Shown piece by piece: positions 8,915-17,340 of a stretch of DNA of 64,000 bases. The translations under genes were made by a program, and so were the position numbers. Within the stretch, counting starts at the first letter, position 1; each line of letters begins with the position of its first letter. The stretch comes from Anaerohabitans sp964387285 (GTDB lineage: Bacteria; Zhuqueibacterota; Zhuqueibacteria; Residuimicrobiales; Residuimicrobiaceae), in NCBI GenBank assembly GCA_964387285.1, contig CAYLWO010000019.1:1-64000 (forward strand), written 5' to 3'. The notes below the pieces were generated by a model. The model saw nothing but the letters and a program-made list of their open reading frames with translations, was not told the origin of the DNA and did not search any database.

Positions 8915-8961
8915 GTAGTCCCGGCTTTGCCGGAAATTTCTCCGCCTAAAGGCGGAACTAC
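8915..8961. repeat. Three-way-junction palindromic element
   Basis: Two adjacent hairpins, CCGGC-TTT-GCCGG (8921-8933) and CCGCC-TAAA-GGCGG (8942-8955), are enclosed by complementary ends GTAGT (8915-8919) and ACTAC (8957-8961). The whole can fold as a three-way junction. It lies between the convergent fabL and glgP genes, a usual location for REP-like repeats. Confidence 0.5.
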
Positions 8962-9044
8962 ATGCTAATTAAAAATATTAGGTTATTTATTGTTCGCATA
9001 TTACTGCTCTTGCTGTTTATTTAATCCTGAGAACAAATAACGAA

Positions 9045-11603
9045 CTATTCTTTATACCAGGTAATCAATCCGGTTTCGTGTTGAAAGGCCATATCCGGAT
9101 GAAACGGCGTGACGCGAACGGAAAATCCCTGTTGCCCGGTTATTTCACAGGGTAACTCCATCGTAAAACGATAGGCGTTGTTGCCGAGTTTTTCCTCGAC
9201 AGTCATGGTTTGCGTCTGTCCCGGAATGATGTAACCGTCTGCATCCAGGGGACCATAAAAAACCTGTACCTTGACCTCGTCCGGTTTTAGACCGTCCAGA
9301 TTGACCACGGCCTTGACCGGATAATTTTCACCCACCTTAACTTCCTGACCATCGACTGCCTGCATCTCGACGATTTGAATCTTGTGCCAGTTTTGTCGCA
9401 CCCGTTCTTTCCATTTTGCCAGGGCTTTAGCCGCCTGTAAATTGCCGGCAGTGAAATGTTCACAGCGATTGGAAGCCGGCCAATAATATTTGCCAAAGTA
9501 CTCGGCTACCATACGGTGGGTGTTGAAAACCGGGCTGTTGTGTTGAATGCTGTTTTTCATCATACGAATCCATTCGCGCGGCAGTCCGTTTCTGCTGACG
9601 TAAAAGAGCGGCACCACATCGTGTTCCAGGGCAAAATAGAGCGCCTCGGCTTCATGCTTATCCTGCACATCGTTGTCGTCATACTCTTCGCCGCGACCAA
9701 TAGACCAGCCCACGGTGTTGCGATAAGCCTCATCCCACCAACCGTCCAGCACGCTGAGGTTCAGTGCGCCGTTGACGCCGGCTTTCATGCCGCTGGTGCC
9801 GCTGGCTTCACGCGGTCGGCGTGGATTGTTAAGCCAGACGTCCACGCCCTGCAACATGTAACTGGCTACATTCATATCGTAATCTTCCAGGAAAACGATA
9901 TGGCTGCGGAACTCTTCCTTGCGGATGGTCGCGATGATGTCACGGATAATCGCTTTGCCTTTATCATCGCGCGGATGAGCTTTGCCGGCGATGATGATCT
10001 GCACCGGTCTTTCCTTGTTGTTGAGAATCCTGGCAATGCGCTGCAGATCATGGAAAAGCAATTTCGCTCTTTTATATTCTGCAAAACGGCGGCCAAAGCC
10101 GATGGTCAACGCTTCCGGATCAAGCACTTCATTGGCCTGGGCAATTTCTGCCGGATTAGCGCCGGCGTTTTCCAATTGTCGACTCAAACGATGGCGGGCA
10201 AACGCCACCAATCGTTCGCGACGTCGTTCATGGGTGCGCCACAACTCTTCATCCGGAATCGCCTGCACGCTGTTCCACACCGATTCAATAGCCGGCTCCT
10301 GGTTCCAACGGGGACCGATATAGCGATCGAACAGTTCCGCCATATCCTCCGAAATCCAGGTCGGTATGTGAATGCCGTTGGTGACATGGCCGATCGGCAC
10401 TTCATCCTCAGGCAATTCCGGCCAGAGATAATTCCACATTTTACGCGCCACTTTACCGTGCAATCGGCTCACGCCGTTGACGCCGCCGGACATGTTGATG
10501 GCGAAAATGGCCATGTTGAATTTACCGGCAGTTTCCGGCAGATGCACGCCGCCAAGACGATGCAGCTGTTCGCGGCTGATCTGCATGGCGGAATAATACG
10601 AGCCGAGATAGTTGTCCAAGAGATTCGGATCAAATTCATCAATGCCGGCCGGCACCGGGGTATGACTGGTAAAAAGATTGCTGGACCGGGTGGCTTCCTG
10701 AGCCTCGGCAAAGCTGACATTTTTTTCCGCCATCAGAATCCGCGCCCGCTCCAAAGCCATGAATGCGGAATGGCCCTCATTCATATGACATACCGTGGGG
10801 CGCAGACCCAGTTTTTCCAAAGTGCGCAAACCGCCAATGCCGAGAACGATCTCTTGTTTGATACGCATTTCGCTATCGCCGCCGTACAACTGATCGGAAA
10901 TGTCCTGATCCTGGGGATTGTTTTCCGGAATGTTGGTATCCAGCAGGTAAAGAGGTACGCGGCCCACCTGGGCCAACCAGATCTGTGCTTTGACTTCGCG
11001 ATTTTGCATGGGTACGGAAATCATTTGCGCCTGGTCGTTTTTATCGCGCAGCAGTTTGATGGGCATGTTATAAAAATCATTATCCGGATAAAGCTCTTGT
11101 TGCCATCCGTCTTTGGATAGATATTGATTAAAATAACCCTGCTGATACAGCAGGCCGACCGCGACAAGCGGAATGCCGAGATCGCTGGCTGATTTCAAAT
11201 GGTCGGCAGCGAGGACGCCCAGACCTCCTGAATAAGTAGGCAATCCCTCTGTGATGCCGAATTCCATCGAAAAATAGGCCACGCGAAAATTTGCTGCGTC
11301 GCCATATTTTTCCTGGAACCAGGTTTTACGGTTGAGATAGTTCCGCAGCTTTTCAGTGGCACGGTGCAGGTGGGAAAGGTACCCCTCGTCCCTGGCGCGA
11401 ATCTCCAGCCGTTTTTGATCTATGCTGCCTAATAATAAGACCGGATTATGATGGGTTTCTTCCCAGCGATCTCTATCCAATCTGCGAAACAGTTCGCGGA
11501 TATCGTGGTTCCAGCTCCAATAGAGATTATAGGCTAGATCTCGTAAGGATATCAGCTCCTCTGGAAGAGATGGGACTACTTTATAGGTGCGTAATGTGAA
11601 CAT
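9045..11603 (-). CDS. glgP: Alpha-glucan (glycogen) phosphorylase
   Basis: Phosphorylase of the glycosyltransferase 35 family that releases glucose 1-phosphate from glycogen or maltodextrin. At 852 residues it belongs to the longer bacterial/archaeal type with an N-terminal DUF3417 region (LAYNLYWSWNHDIRELF near residues 28-44). The pyridoxal phosphate site is in the segment ASGTSGMKAGVNGALNLS, where the lysine forms the Schiff base. A histidine-rich active-site stretch, HMNEGHSAF, is also present, together with a C-terminal beta domain of about 100 residues. It is monocistronic; no other glycogen gene is in the window. Confidence 0.95.
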   Translation of the reverse strand: MFTLRTYKVVPSLPEELISLRDLAYNLYWSWNHDIRELFRRLDRDRWEETHHNPVLLLGSIDQKRLEIRARDEGYLSHLHRATEKLRNYLNRKTWFQEKYGDAANFRVAYFSMEFGITEGLPTYSGGLGVLAADHLKSASDLGIPLVAVGLLYQQGYFNQYLSKDGWQQELYPDNDFYNMPIKLLRDKNDQAQMISVPMQNREVKAQIWLAQVGRVPLYLLDTNIPENNPQDQDISDQLYGGDSEMRIKQEIVLGIGGLRTLEKLGLRPTVCHMNEGHSAFMALERARILMAEKNVSFAEAQEATRSSNLFTSHTPVPAGIDEFDPNLLDNYLGSYYSAMQISREQLHRLGGVHLPETAGKFNMAIFAINMSGGVNGVSRLHGKVARKMWNYLWPELPEDEVPIGHVTNGIHIPTWISEDMAELFDRYIGPRWNQEPAIESVWNSVQAIPDEELWRTHERRRERLVAFARHRLSRQLENAGANPAEIAQANEVLDPEALTIGFGRRFAEYKRAKLLFHDLQRIARILNNKERPVQIIIAGKAHPRDDKGKAIIRDIIATIRKEEFRSHIVFLEDYDMNVASYMLQGVDVWLNNPRRPREASGTSGMKAGVNGALNLSVLDGWWDEAYRNTVGWSIGRGEEYDDNDVQDKHEAEALYFALEHDVVPLFYVSRNGLPREWIRMMKNSIQHNSPVFNTHRMVAEYFGKYYWPASNRCEHFTAGNLQAAKALAKWKERVRQNWHKIQIVEMQAVDGQEVKVGENYPVKAVVNLDGLKPDEVKVQVFYGPLDADGYIIPGQTQTMTVEEKLGNNAYRFTMELPCEITGQQGFSVRVTPFHPDMAFQHETGLITWYKE

Positions 11604-12029
11604 AATATTGTGGTTAACCGCCTTTTAATGATAAAAGTCCGACTTTTTTTGCTGATGATGAACACGTGCAACCATCAAGTTAGCAAAAAATAAAGTCGCA
11701 TTCAAGAAAAAACCTTAATGTGATGGAAATCATGAGGCCCTGGAACTGTGGCATGTATGTTGCAAAAAGAGGTAATGCAATATGGACCTTTTATCAGTCC
11801 CCAATGAAGCATCGAGGCCAGGACTGAAGAGATAAAAACAGTACTGTCTGTAACGATATTTAAATAAAAGAGATAAATTATAAGCATCTTTCAGAATGCG
11901 ACCGTGATGCTGCAGCGAGGAGGTGATTGTGCGGAGGGCAAGTTTTACGGATTTGTATTGTACTGAGCAAGCGTTTCAACGAGAGACAATCAGACGAACC
12001 TTTTCACTTTTATTTTTTGGGAGGATGTA
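11604..12029. other. 426-base intergenic region between glgP and the secreted-protein operon
   Basis: Divergent intergenic space. It contains a near-perfect sigma-54 type promoter element at 11749-11764, pointing right, and the strong GGGAGG ribosome site of the next gene at 12019-12024. If transcription starts near 11775 the leader is about 250 bases long. A small minus-strand ORF (11702-11887) has no coding character and is not called. No tRNA or clear riboswitch fold was recognised. Confidence 0.6.
11749..11764 (+). promoter_or_regulatory. Sigma-54 type -24/-12 promoter element
   Basis: The sequence TGGCATG, four bases, TTGCA matches the RpoN consensus TGGCACG-N4-TTGCW with one change. 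The GG (11750-11751) and GC (11762-11763) dinucleotides are ten bases apart as required. It points toward the three secreted cohesin/dockerin-like genes that start at 12030. Confidence 0.6.
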
Positions 12030-13463
12030 ATGAAGTATTCATCCAAAAGCCTTGTGTTGTTGCTGGCTTTGGTGTCGCTCTCCCTGCTCTGGCAGGAGGC
12101 GCCAGCCGTGCCTGGCGACACGTTAAAGGTTGTGAACAGTAGCGGGTGGCCGGGAATGGGCGGCTATTTAATTCCCATTAAATTGAAAAATACAACCAGC
12201 ATGCGGGCGCTCAAGTTTCGCCTGCAGGCTAATCCGGACTCTTTGGTCATCACCGCGGTCAACACAACGCCGCGAACATCCGCTTTTCAGGTGGATGCGG
12301 TAACCGTAAGCAAAGGCGCCCGCATCCTCTTGACGCCGGTCAACGGTTCGACGCCGTACCTGACGCCGGACTCTACGGCCATTGTCAATGTGCAGGTATC
12401 GGTAAAAGCCAATACGCCGGGCGGCACCAAGGCCACGGTGACGGTCGATTCCATCACCGCATCCAACACGACCAATCAAGCGGTGACCGTCAAGAGCAAA
12501 ACCGGATACTTTTGGTTCGGCACCAAGGGCGATGTGAAATATGATGCGGCCATTAACCTGTTTGACGTTTTACGTCTCATTGACATTGCCCTGGGCATTC
12601 AGCCCACGGCTTCGCTTTACGAATTATGGGCCGGCGATCTAAATATCGTGGACGGCGTGATGACCGGCGACGGCATCATTGATGTCATCGATATCAGCAT
12701 TGCTTTGGATCTGGTCGTGTCCGGTACGCTGAGCAAACAAAGCGTAGAAGAACCGACCGCAGCCGGCGGCAGCATTCGTCTGGATATTCCCGATTTGCCG
12801 CAAAACTATAAAGGTGAAATGAATGTGCCGGTTTACTATCGCGCTTCTGCGCCGGTGAGCGGCATCGAGTTGGTTTTTAAAACAGATGACAAATCTTTTT
12901 ATCTGGCGCCGCCCAGGAAAACGGCCCTGAGCAAAAATATGACCATGCAAACCGCCATGCGCGGCAATGAAATGCATGTGGTGTTGTGCAGTACGGACGG
13001 CAAACCATTGCCGGCGGGCGAAGGCGAATTGCTCAATCTGCCGGTCAGTCTACAGGCGCAGTTATCAGAGCCGGTGCGCATCGAGATCAAGCAAGCCAGC
13101 GCCGGCACCCTGGGCGCCAGCCGTTTGGAAACTTTGTTCGGCCAATCTTTAGCGACGGAAATGCAGGCTCCGGATTCTTACGCTCTGTCGCAAAATTCAC
13201 CTAACCCATTCAACATGTCCACCACGCTTCGTTATGAAATTCCGAACTCTGTATCGGGTTCCGTGGAAGCCAAAGTGCTGGTGTATAATACGCAAGGTCA
13301 ATTGGTGCGCACCCTGGAAAACCGGTTGCGTTCCGCCGGCCGTTACACCGTGGTTTGGAATGGACAGGATGACTTTGGTCAATATGTTTCGTCCGGCGTT
13401 TATTTTTACAAACTGATCGCGGGCAATGCGGTATTGACTAAAAAAATGGCGGTGATGAAATAG
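12030..13463 (+). CDS. Secreted cohesin-like/dockerin-like protein with T9SS sorting domain
   Basis: A 477-residue exported protein. A signal peptide (about 1-27) is followed by a cohesin-like beta-sandwich (about 30-165), then a dockerin-like segment (about 168-230). That segment has two calcium-loop-like repeats, GDVKYDAAINLFDV and GDLNIVDGVMTGDGIIDVID, the second carrying a short insertion. A second beta-sandwich (about 245-380) precedes a C-terminal type IX sorting domain (NSPNPFNMSTT, then SGVYFYKL). The start follows GGGAGG with a normal spacing. It is the first of three genes of related design. It probably sits on the cell surface; whether the cohesin-like domain truly binds dockerins is unknown. 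Confidence 0.85.
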   Translation: MKYSSKSLVLLLALVSLSLLWQEAPAVPGDTLKVVNSSGWPGMGGYLIPIKLKNTTSMRALKFRLQANPDSLVITAVNTTPRTSAFQVDAVTVSKGARILLTPVNGSTPYLTPDSTAIVNVQVSVKANTPGGTKATVTVDSITASNTTNQAVTVKSKTGYFWFGTKGDVKYDAAINLFDVLRLIDIALGIQPTASLYELWAGDLNIVDGVMTGDGIIDVIDISIALDLVVSGTLSKQSVEEPTAAGGSIRLDIPDLPQNYKGEMNVPVYYRASAPVSGIELVFKTDDKSFYLAPPRKTALSKNMTMQTAMRGNEMHVVLCSTDGKPLPAGEGELLNLPVSLQAQLSEPVRIEIKQASAGTLGASRLETLFGQSLATEMQAPDSYALSQNSPNPFNMSTTLRYEIPNSVSGSVEAKVLVYNTQGQLVRTLENRLRSAGRYTVVWNGQDDFGQYVSSGVYFYKLIAGNAVLTKKMAVMK

Positions 13464-13528
13464 CGCGCCGTGATTACGGAAAAAAAGAAATTTTTTAACA
13501 AACGACAATTAGCGTGAGGAAATTAAAT

Positions 13529-15319
13529 ATGAGATACAAAGTTTCCATCTCACTTTTGCTCGTAATACTCTCCGCTCTGTTCAGCGTCAACCTGGCGCAA
13601 ACGGTGGATGATTTTAATCGGGCCACACTGGGAACCAACTGGACGGCCGATCCCGAGTATGTGATTGCGAGCAACACTTTGGACAACAGCGCTACCACCG
13701 CCTCATGGGCGTATCTGGCTGTTTTTAATGCTGTGGTCAATCCGACTGAAGTTTCTTTCAAGTGGGCCGCTTCGCCTCTGTGCGATATCGAGGGTGCCAA
13801 TTCAGGCGCGATCGCTATCTATCTGGATGCGCCCACCGTGACGGCTAACGGCTACGGCATCTTGCGTCGTTATACCGGTCTGGATCTGCATCCGATCGTC
13901 AACGGCGTGATGGATCGTGCCACCTCCATTAACTCGGCTACGCCAACACAACCCAATCCGGCGCCTGGCACGGTCCTGAAAGTCGTGGCTTCAACGGATG
14001 CGAGTGGCCATCACTTCGATGTTTATGTTAACGGCGTATTCGATGCGCGTTTGAACGATACGGCGAAAAGATACGGCAACGTTTCGACGTTGTATTCCGG
14101 TGTTGTGCTGTACGGCAGCCGCACCAACAACGTCGATGATTTCACCGTAAAAACTTCCAGCACTTCGTCCATCACCGTGACCGCGCCCAACGGCGGCGAG
14201 ACCTGGTACGCCAATCAAAGCCGCAACATCACCTGGACCTCCAGTGGATTCACCGGCAATGTGAAAATCGAATTGTCCATCGATTCGGGCGCCAGTTGGT
14301 CAACCGTGATCGCGGCCTCCACCGCCAATACCGGCGCCTATAGCTGGACCGTGCCGGCGTTGACGCCTTTGCCGAAAACCAACTGCCGTATTCGCATCTC
14401 TAATGCTTCCGGCGGCACGCCTTTGGATGTCAGCAACGCCAATTTCACCATTGCGGAAGCACAAGTTCCCAAAGTGACCAAACCCAACGGCAGTGAACAG
14501 TGGGTGGCCAATACGACGCAGCAGATCACCTGGCAGGGTTTTATCTCATCCAGTGTTCGTATTCGTTATCGCATCCAGGATGCGGATCCCTGGTCCGATA
14601 TCACCACCAGCACGCCCAATGACGGTTTGTTCGAATGGACCGTTCCGGCGCAGTTTACCGAGAAGGCAAAAATCCGCATCAGTGATCCGGCTGATATTTC
14701 CGAAGCCGATGAGAGCGATGCCTATTTCACCATTACCGCATACGCCAAATTATACGTTCCGGACGCCAGCGGAGAACCCAGCACCACCGGCAACGTGGTC
14801 TACCTGTGGATGAACAATCAAAAAAATATCCGCGGCGTGTTTTTCGATCTGGTCGATGATCCCAATCATCTGACCGGTGAGCGCGTTACCGCTGTGGGCC
14901 GTGCCACCGGCTTTACCGTGAGCTATCGTGAAACCGGCAGTCTCGTCCGCGTCGCCATGGTGCACATGTCCGGCCAGGTGATTCCGGCGGGCAACGGCGC
15001 CATTGCACAGATTAATTACTCCACCTCGGGTCTGGCCACCATTGGAACTTTTGCGTCCATGACCCCGCAAAATGTGACGGTCAGCGATGACAGCGGCAAG
15101 TTGGTCTCTCCAGAACTGGTGGGCGGTAAGTTTTTCTTTATGGAACTGGGTAATCTGGACGGTTTGTCCGGAGTTGATATCAATGATTTGAACACCATGC
15201 GCGATCTGGTGTTGAAAAAGCGAGACGCCACCGAGTATGAGATGTTGGCCGGCGATATTGATCATGATCGTGATATAGATCTTTTTGATTTTCTCGGCAT
15301 ATTTGACATGATTTACTAG
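13529..15319 (+). CDS. Secreted multidomain protein with dockerin-like C-terminus
   Basis: A 596-residue exported protein. The ATG at 13529 with an upstream TGAGGA is favoured over a GTG at 13514. After the signal peptide (about 1-24), residues 25-210 look like a lectin/LamG-type sandwich (VDDFNRATLGTNW). Two tandem immunoglobulin-like repeats of the Ser/Thr-rich Kre9/KNH type follow (TVTAPNGGETWYANQSRNI, then VTKPNGSEQWVANTTQQI). A cohesin-like domain (about 410-535) and a dockerin-like pair end the protein (DINDLNTMRDLVL, then GDIDHDRDIDLFDFLG). Unlike its two neighbours it has no type IX sorting domain. Confidence 0.85.
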   Translation: MRYKVSISLLLVILSALFSVNLAQTVDDFNRATLGTNWTADPEYVIASNTLDNSATTASWAYLAVFNAVVNPTEVSFKWAASPLCDIEGANSGAIAIYLDAPTVTANGYGILRRYTGLDLHPIVNGVMDRATSINSATPTQPNPAPGTVLKVVASTDASGHHFDVYVNGVFDARLNDTAKRYGNVSTLYSGVVLYGSRTNNVDDFTVKTSSTSSITVTAPNGGETWYANQSRNITWTSSGFTGNVKIELSIDSGASWSTVIAASTANTGAYSWTVPALTPLPKTNCRIRISNASGGTPLDVSNANFTIAEAQVPKVTKPNGSEQWVANTTQQITWQGFISSSVRIRYRIQDADPWSDITTSTPNDGLFEWTVPAQFTEKAKIRISDPADISEADESDAYFTITAYAKLYVPDASGEPSTTGNVVYLWMNNQKNIRGVFFDLVDDPNHLTGERVTAVGRATGFTVSYRETGSLVRVAMVHMSGQVIPAGNGAIAQINYSTSGLATIGTFASMTPQNVTVSDDSGKLVSPELVGGKFFFMELGNLDGLSGVDINDLNTMRDLVLKKRDATEYEMLAGDIDHDRDIDLFDFLGIFDMIY

Positions 15320-15350
15320 TCGTAAACAGAGTGATTTGTGCTTACGGGAC

Positions 15351-15383
15351 AACCTTGCGAAGGTGGCAAACCTTTGCAAGGTT
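15351..15383. repeat. Intergenic palindrome, copy 2 of a dispersed repeat
   Basis: A 14-base-pair hairpin: AACCTTGCGAAGGT and ACCTTTGCAAGGTT with one G.T pair around a short loop. It shares the core GAAGGT-GGCAA-CCTT-GCAAGGTT with the palindrome at 1943-1969. It follows the stop at 15319 without a T-run. Confidence 0.6.
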
Positions 15384-15396
15384 ACTCGTGTAATCG

Positions 15397-15470
15397 ACCC
15401 CGGCTATTAATGCCGGCAACCGATTTGCATCATGAGAGCGGGCGCTGCAGCCGGCATTAATTGCCGGGGT
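15397..15470. repeat. Long inverted repeat with 21-base arms
   Basis: Left arm 15397-15417 and right arm 15450-15470 are complementary at 20 of 21 positions, with a 32-base spacer. Each arm is itself a small hairpin (CCGGC and GCCGG around an AT-rich loop), as in paired REP units. The right arm runs into TTTTC, so the whole may also end transcripts. It lies between the second and third secreted-protein genes. Confidence 0.65.
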
Positions 15471-15494
15471 TTTCAAAAAAAAGGAAAAGGGGTT

Positions 15495-16277
15495 ATGAAA
15501 TTTTTTATACGATTTTTCCTGGCTGTGGGGATAACGATAACAACGGTTCAGGCAGAGTCGATCGTCAAACTGGGGCCCGGCGGCGGGTCTCCGGGCAGTT
15601 CAGACAACATTATTGCGGTGTCGTTGCAGAACAGCGATCCGGTGTCGGATATGCAGATCCAAATCACCGATATGCCGAATTTACTGAAACCGGATTCCGT
15701 ATGGCTGTCTCCGCGTTGCCGTGAATTCAGCATCGGCCACAATGATTTGGACGGCAATTTAATTATTCTGCTCACGCACACCTATTCGGGTCAGTATATT
15801 CAGCCTGATACCGGCGCAGTCTGTTATATCAGTTATTCCGTGGATGCGGCAGTGGACACCAATAAACGGGTTGATCTGGTATTTTCCAAAACGCCCAAAC
15901 TGGTAGGCGCCAATTATGCTACGCTGCCTGTTCAGGCGATCAATAATCTGTTTTTGCTGTCCGAAACCGCTAGAGTGGAAAAAACCACCCTTGAGCCGAC
16001 AGGTTTTACCCTGGAACAGAATTATCCCAATCCGTTTAATCCGACCACAACCATTGCCTTCCAAATTGATAAAAAGGAGTGGGTCAATCTGTCGGTTTAC
16101 AACTCGTTGGGGCAACGGGTGACGACCCTGTTTGACCAGCCATGCGCAGCCGGCGTGTACAAAGCAACCTGGAACGGCACCAATGAGCAGGGGCAACCGG
16201 TGGCCGGCGGATGGTATTTGTATCGGCTTACCCACGGAAATCAATGCATAACGAAACAAATGATCTATATGAAATAA
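15495..16277 (+). CDS. Secreted cohesin-like protein with T9SS sorting domain
   Basis: A 260-residue exported protein: signal peptide (about 1-20), one cohesin-like beta-sandwich (about 22-160) and a type IX sorting domain (about 170-260) with the motifs NYPNPFNPTTTI, VYNSLGQRV and GGWYLYRL. The start at 15495 follows AAGGGG; upstream in-frame starts would add a chain with no signal peptide. It is the smallest member of the trio and has no dockerin-like part. It may serve as a simple surface anchor, but this is inference from architecture. Two terminators follow. Confidence 0.85.
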   Translation: MKFFIRFFLAVGITITTVQAESIVKLGPGGGSPGSSDNIIAVSLQNSDPVSDMQIQITDMPNLLKPDSVWLSPRCREFSIGHNDLDGNLIILLTHTYSGQYIQPDTGAVCYISYSVDAAVDTNKRVDLVFSKTPKLVGANYATLPVQAINNLFLLSETARVEKTTLEPTGFTLEQNYPNPFNPTTTIAFQIDKKEWVNLSVYNSLGQRVTTLFDQPCAAGVYKATWNGTNEQGQPVAGGWYLYRLTHGNQCITKQMIYMK

Positions 16278-16337
16278 TCTGTAAGGTTTATGCGCTGGCA
16301 TATGATCTGTACGATTCAGGTCATTACGGCGCCGGCG

Positions 16338-16365
16338 AAAAAAGCGTCTTTACGGCGCTTTTTTT
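16338..16365 (+). terminator. A-tract/T-tract hairpin after the secreted-protein operon
   Basis: AAAAAAGCG (16338-16346) pairs with CGCTTTTTT (16356-16364) around a nine-base loop. It lies 60 bases after the operon and just before a stronger terminator. Confidence 0.5.
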
Positions 16366-16377
16366 GTTCCAGGATAC

Positions 16378-16411
16378 AAAAAACCCCTGGCGGAGAAACC
16401 AGGGGTTTTTT
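16378..16411. terminator. Strong bidirectional intrinsic terminator
   Basis: A perfect 12-base stem, AAAAACCCCTGG and CCAGGGGTTTTT, with loop CGGAGAAA. It is followed by T on the plus strand and, through the flanking A run, by T on the minus strand. It can therefore stop transcription of the secreted-protein operon from the left and of anything leaving the M48/ligA side from the right. Confidence 0.9.
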
Positions 16412-16537
16412 GCTTGGCATCTTGGTAAGGAGGAGAAGGAAAAATGTCACATGATGGTCGAAATTTGAGCAAATGCTTCAAAATCGATCAATGGTCGAAT
16501 CTTTCTTGAACTCAACCCTTTTCATATTTCATAGCAT

Positions 16538-16552
16538 TGCAAATACCATGCC
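16538..16552 (-). promoter_or_regulatory. Sigma-54 type element, leftward, at the end of the M48 gene
   Basis: Read on the minus strand the sequence is GGCATG-GTAT-TTGCA, the same fixed 11 bases as at 11750 and 50133, with correct -24/-12 spacing. It overlaps the stop codon of the M48 gene. Transcription would start near 16527 and meet the bidirectional terminator at 16378-16411 after about 150 bases. Confidence 0.45.
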
Positions 16553-17340
16553 TATTGCGGAATACGTCCGAGTTGCTCACGTATTTTTTTAAAATCTGCC
16601 AAATCCCGGCGCAAGCCGTCGTGAACCGGCATATCAGCCAATTCTTTACGAATGCGACGCAGCCGGTCCAAAGCCGGAGGATGGGTGCGCCGGAATGACG
16701 CTATTTCCGCGCCGGCCTCTTTTTCCAGCAATCGTAATTTTTGCATCAAGGTTTGCATGGCTGATGGATCGAAATTCGCTTTCCACATAAACCTGACGGC
16801 TGAAGCATCGGCAAGGAATTCCGCTTTTTCTGGATAATCCAGTATGGTTCCAGGTGTGAAAAGTGAGCTCAGGAGTTGATTGGCCAGCTCCGGATTTTGA
16901 CCGATGACCGATTGTGCGGCAAAGGCGTAAGAGTATTTGATTGCCAGTCGATTCACGGCATCGCGTCGACCGATATGAGCGATTTCATGCGCCAGGACAG
17001 CGGCCAGCTCTGCAGCGTATTCTGTTTTCTCCACCAATCCCCGGTAAATATAGATTTCACCTCCGGGCAGAGAAAAATGATTGCTGGCCGGGTCGTTAAT
17101 AACGAAAACCGAATAACCCAGGCCGGTCCAATCCGATGCGGCAGCCAATTCTTTAGCCATTTTGTTAAAGAATGCAACAATCTCCTGATTGCGGATGGTT
17201 CGCATGACCTTGGGAGTTTGAATGGTGATCTCGCGTCCCAAAGCGATTTCTTCATCCAGGGTGACAAAATTCAGGGTTCCGGTTTTGCGTCCGCCGGTAC
17301 AGGATAAAAAAAGCAATAATAAGAGTGTAATTTTTTTCAT
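16552..17340 (-). CDS. M48-family metallopeptidase lipoprotein
   Basis: A 262-residue zinc endopeptidase of the M48 (Ste24/BepA/LoiP-like) family, probably in the periplasm as a lipoprotein. The N-terminus is a short hydrophobic stretch ending in LSC, with C14 the likely lipidation site. The zinc motif is HEIAH (118-122), and the downstream EFLAD segment gives the third ligand. It lacks the C-terminal TPR domain of BepA, so it is the short form. Family members process or clear misfolded outer-membrane proteins. Its ATG overlaps the ligA stop by four bases, so it is coupled to ligA. Confidence 0.92.
   Translation of the reverse strand: MKKITLLLLLFLSCTGGRKTGTLNFVTLDEEIALGREITIQTPKVMRTIRNQEIVAFFNKMAKELAAASDWTGLGYSVFVINDPASNHFSLPGGEIYIYRGLVEKTEYAAELAAVLAHEIAHIGRRDAVNRLAIKYSYAFAAQSVIGQNPELANQLLSSLFTPGTILDYPEKAEFLADASAVRFMWKANFDPSAMQTLMQKLRLLEKEAGAEIASFRRTHPPALDRLRRIRKELADMPVHDGLRRDLADFKKIREQLGRIPQ

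Noticed and set aside
9456..11120. 554-codon open frame on the plus strand
   Set aside because: It lies wholly antisense to glgP, which has clear motifs. Its translation has no recognisable domain and is rich in His, Phe and Arg as expected of a mirror frame.
11702..11887. 61-codon minus-strand ORF in the long intergenic region
   Set aside because: No ribosome site, no signal or domain, and it overlaps the sigma-54-like element.
16444..16509. 21-codon ORF after a GGAGG-rich stretch
   Set aside because: Good ribosome-like bases but very short and no recognisable peptide; it also lies opposite the proposed small RNA. Kept only as a possibility.
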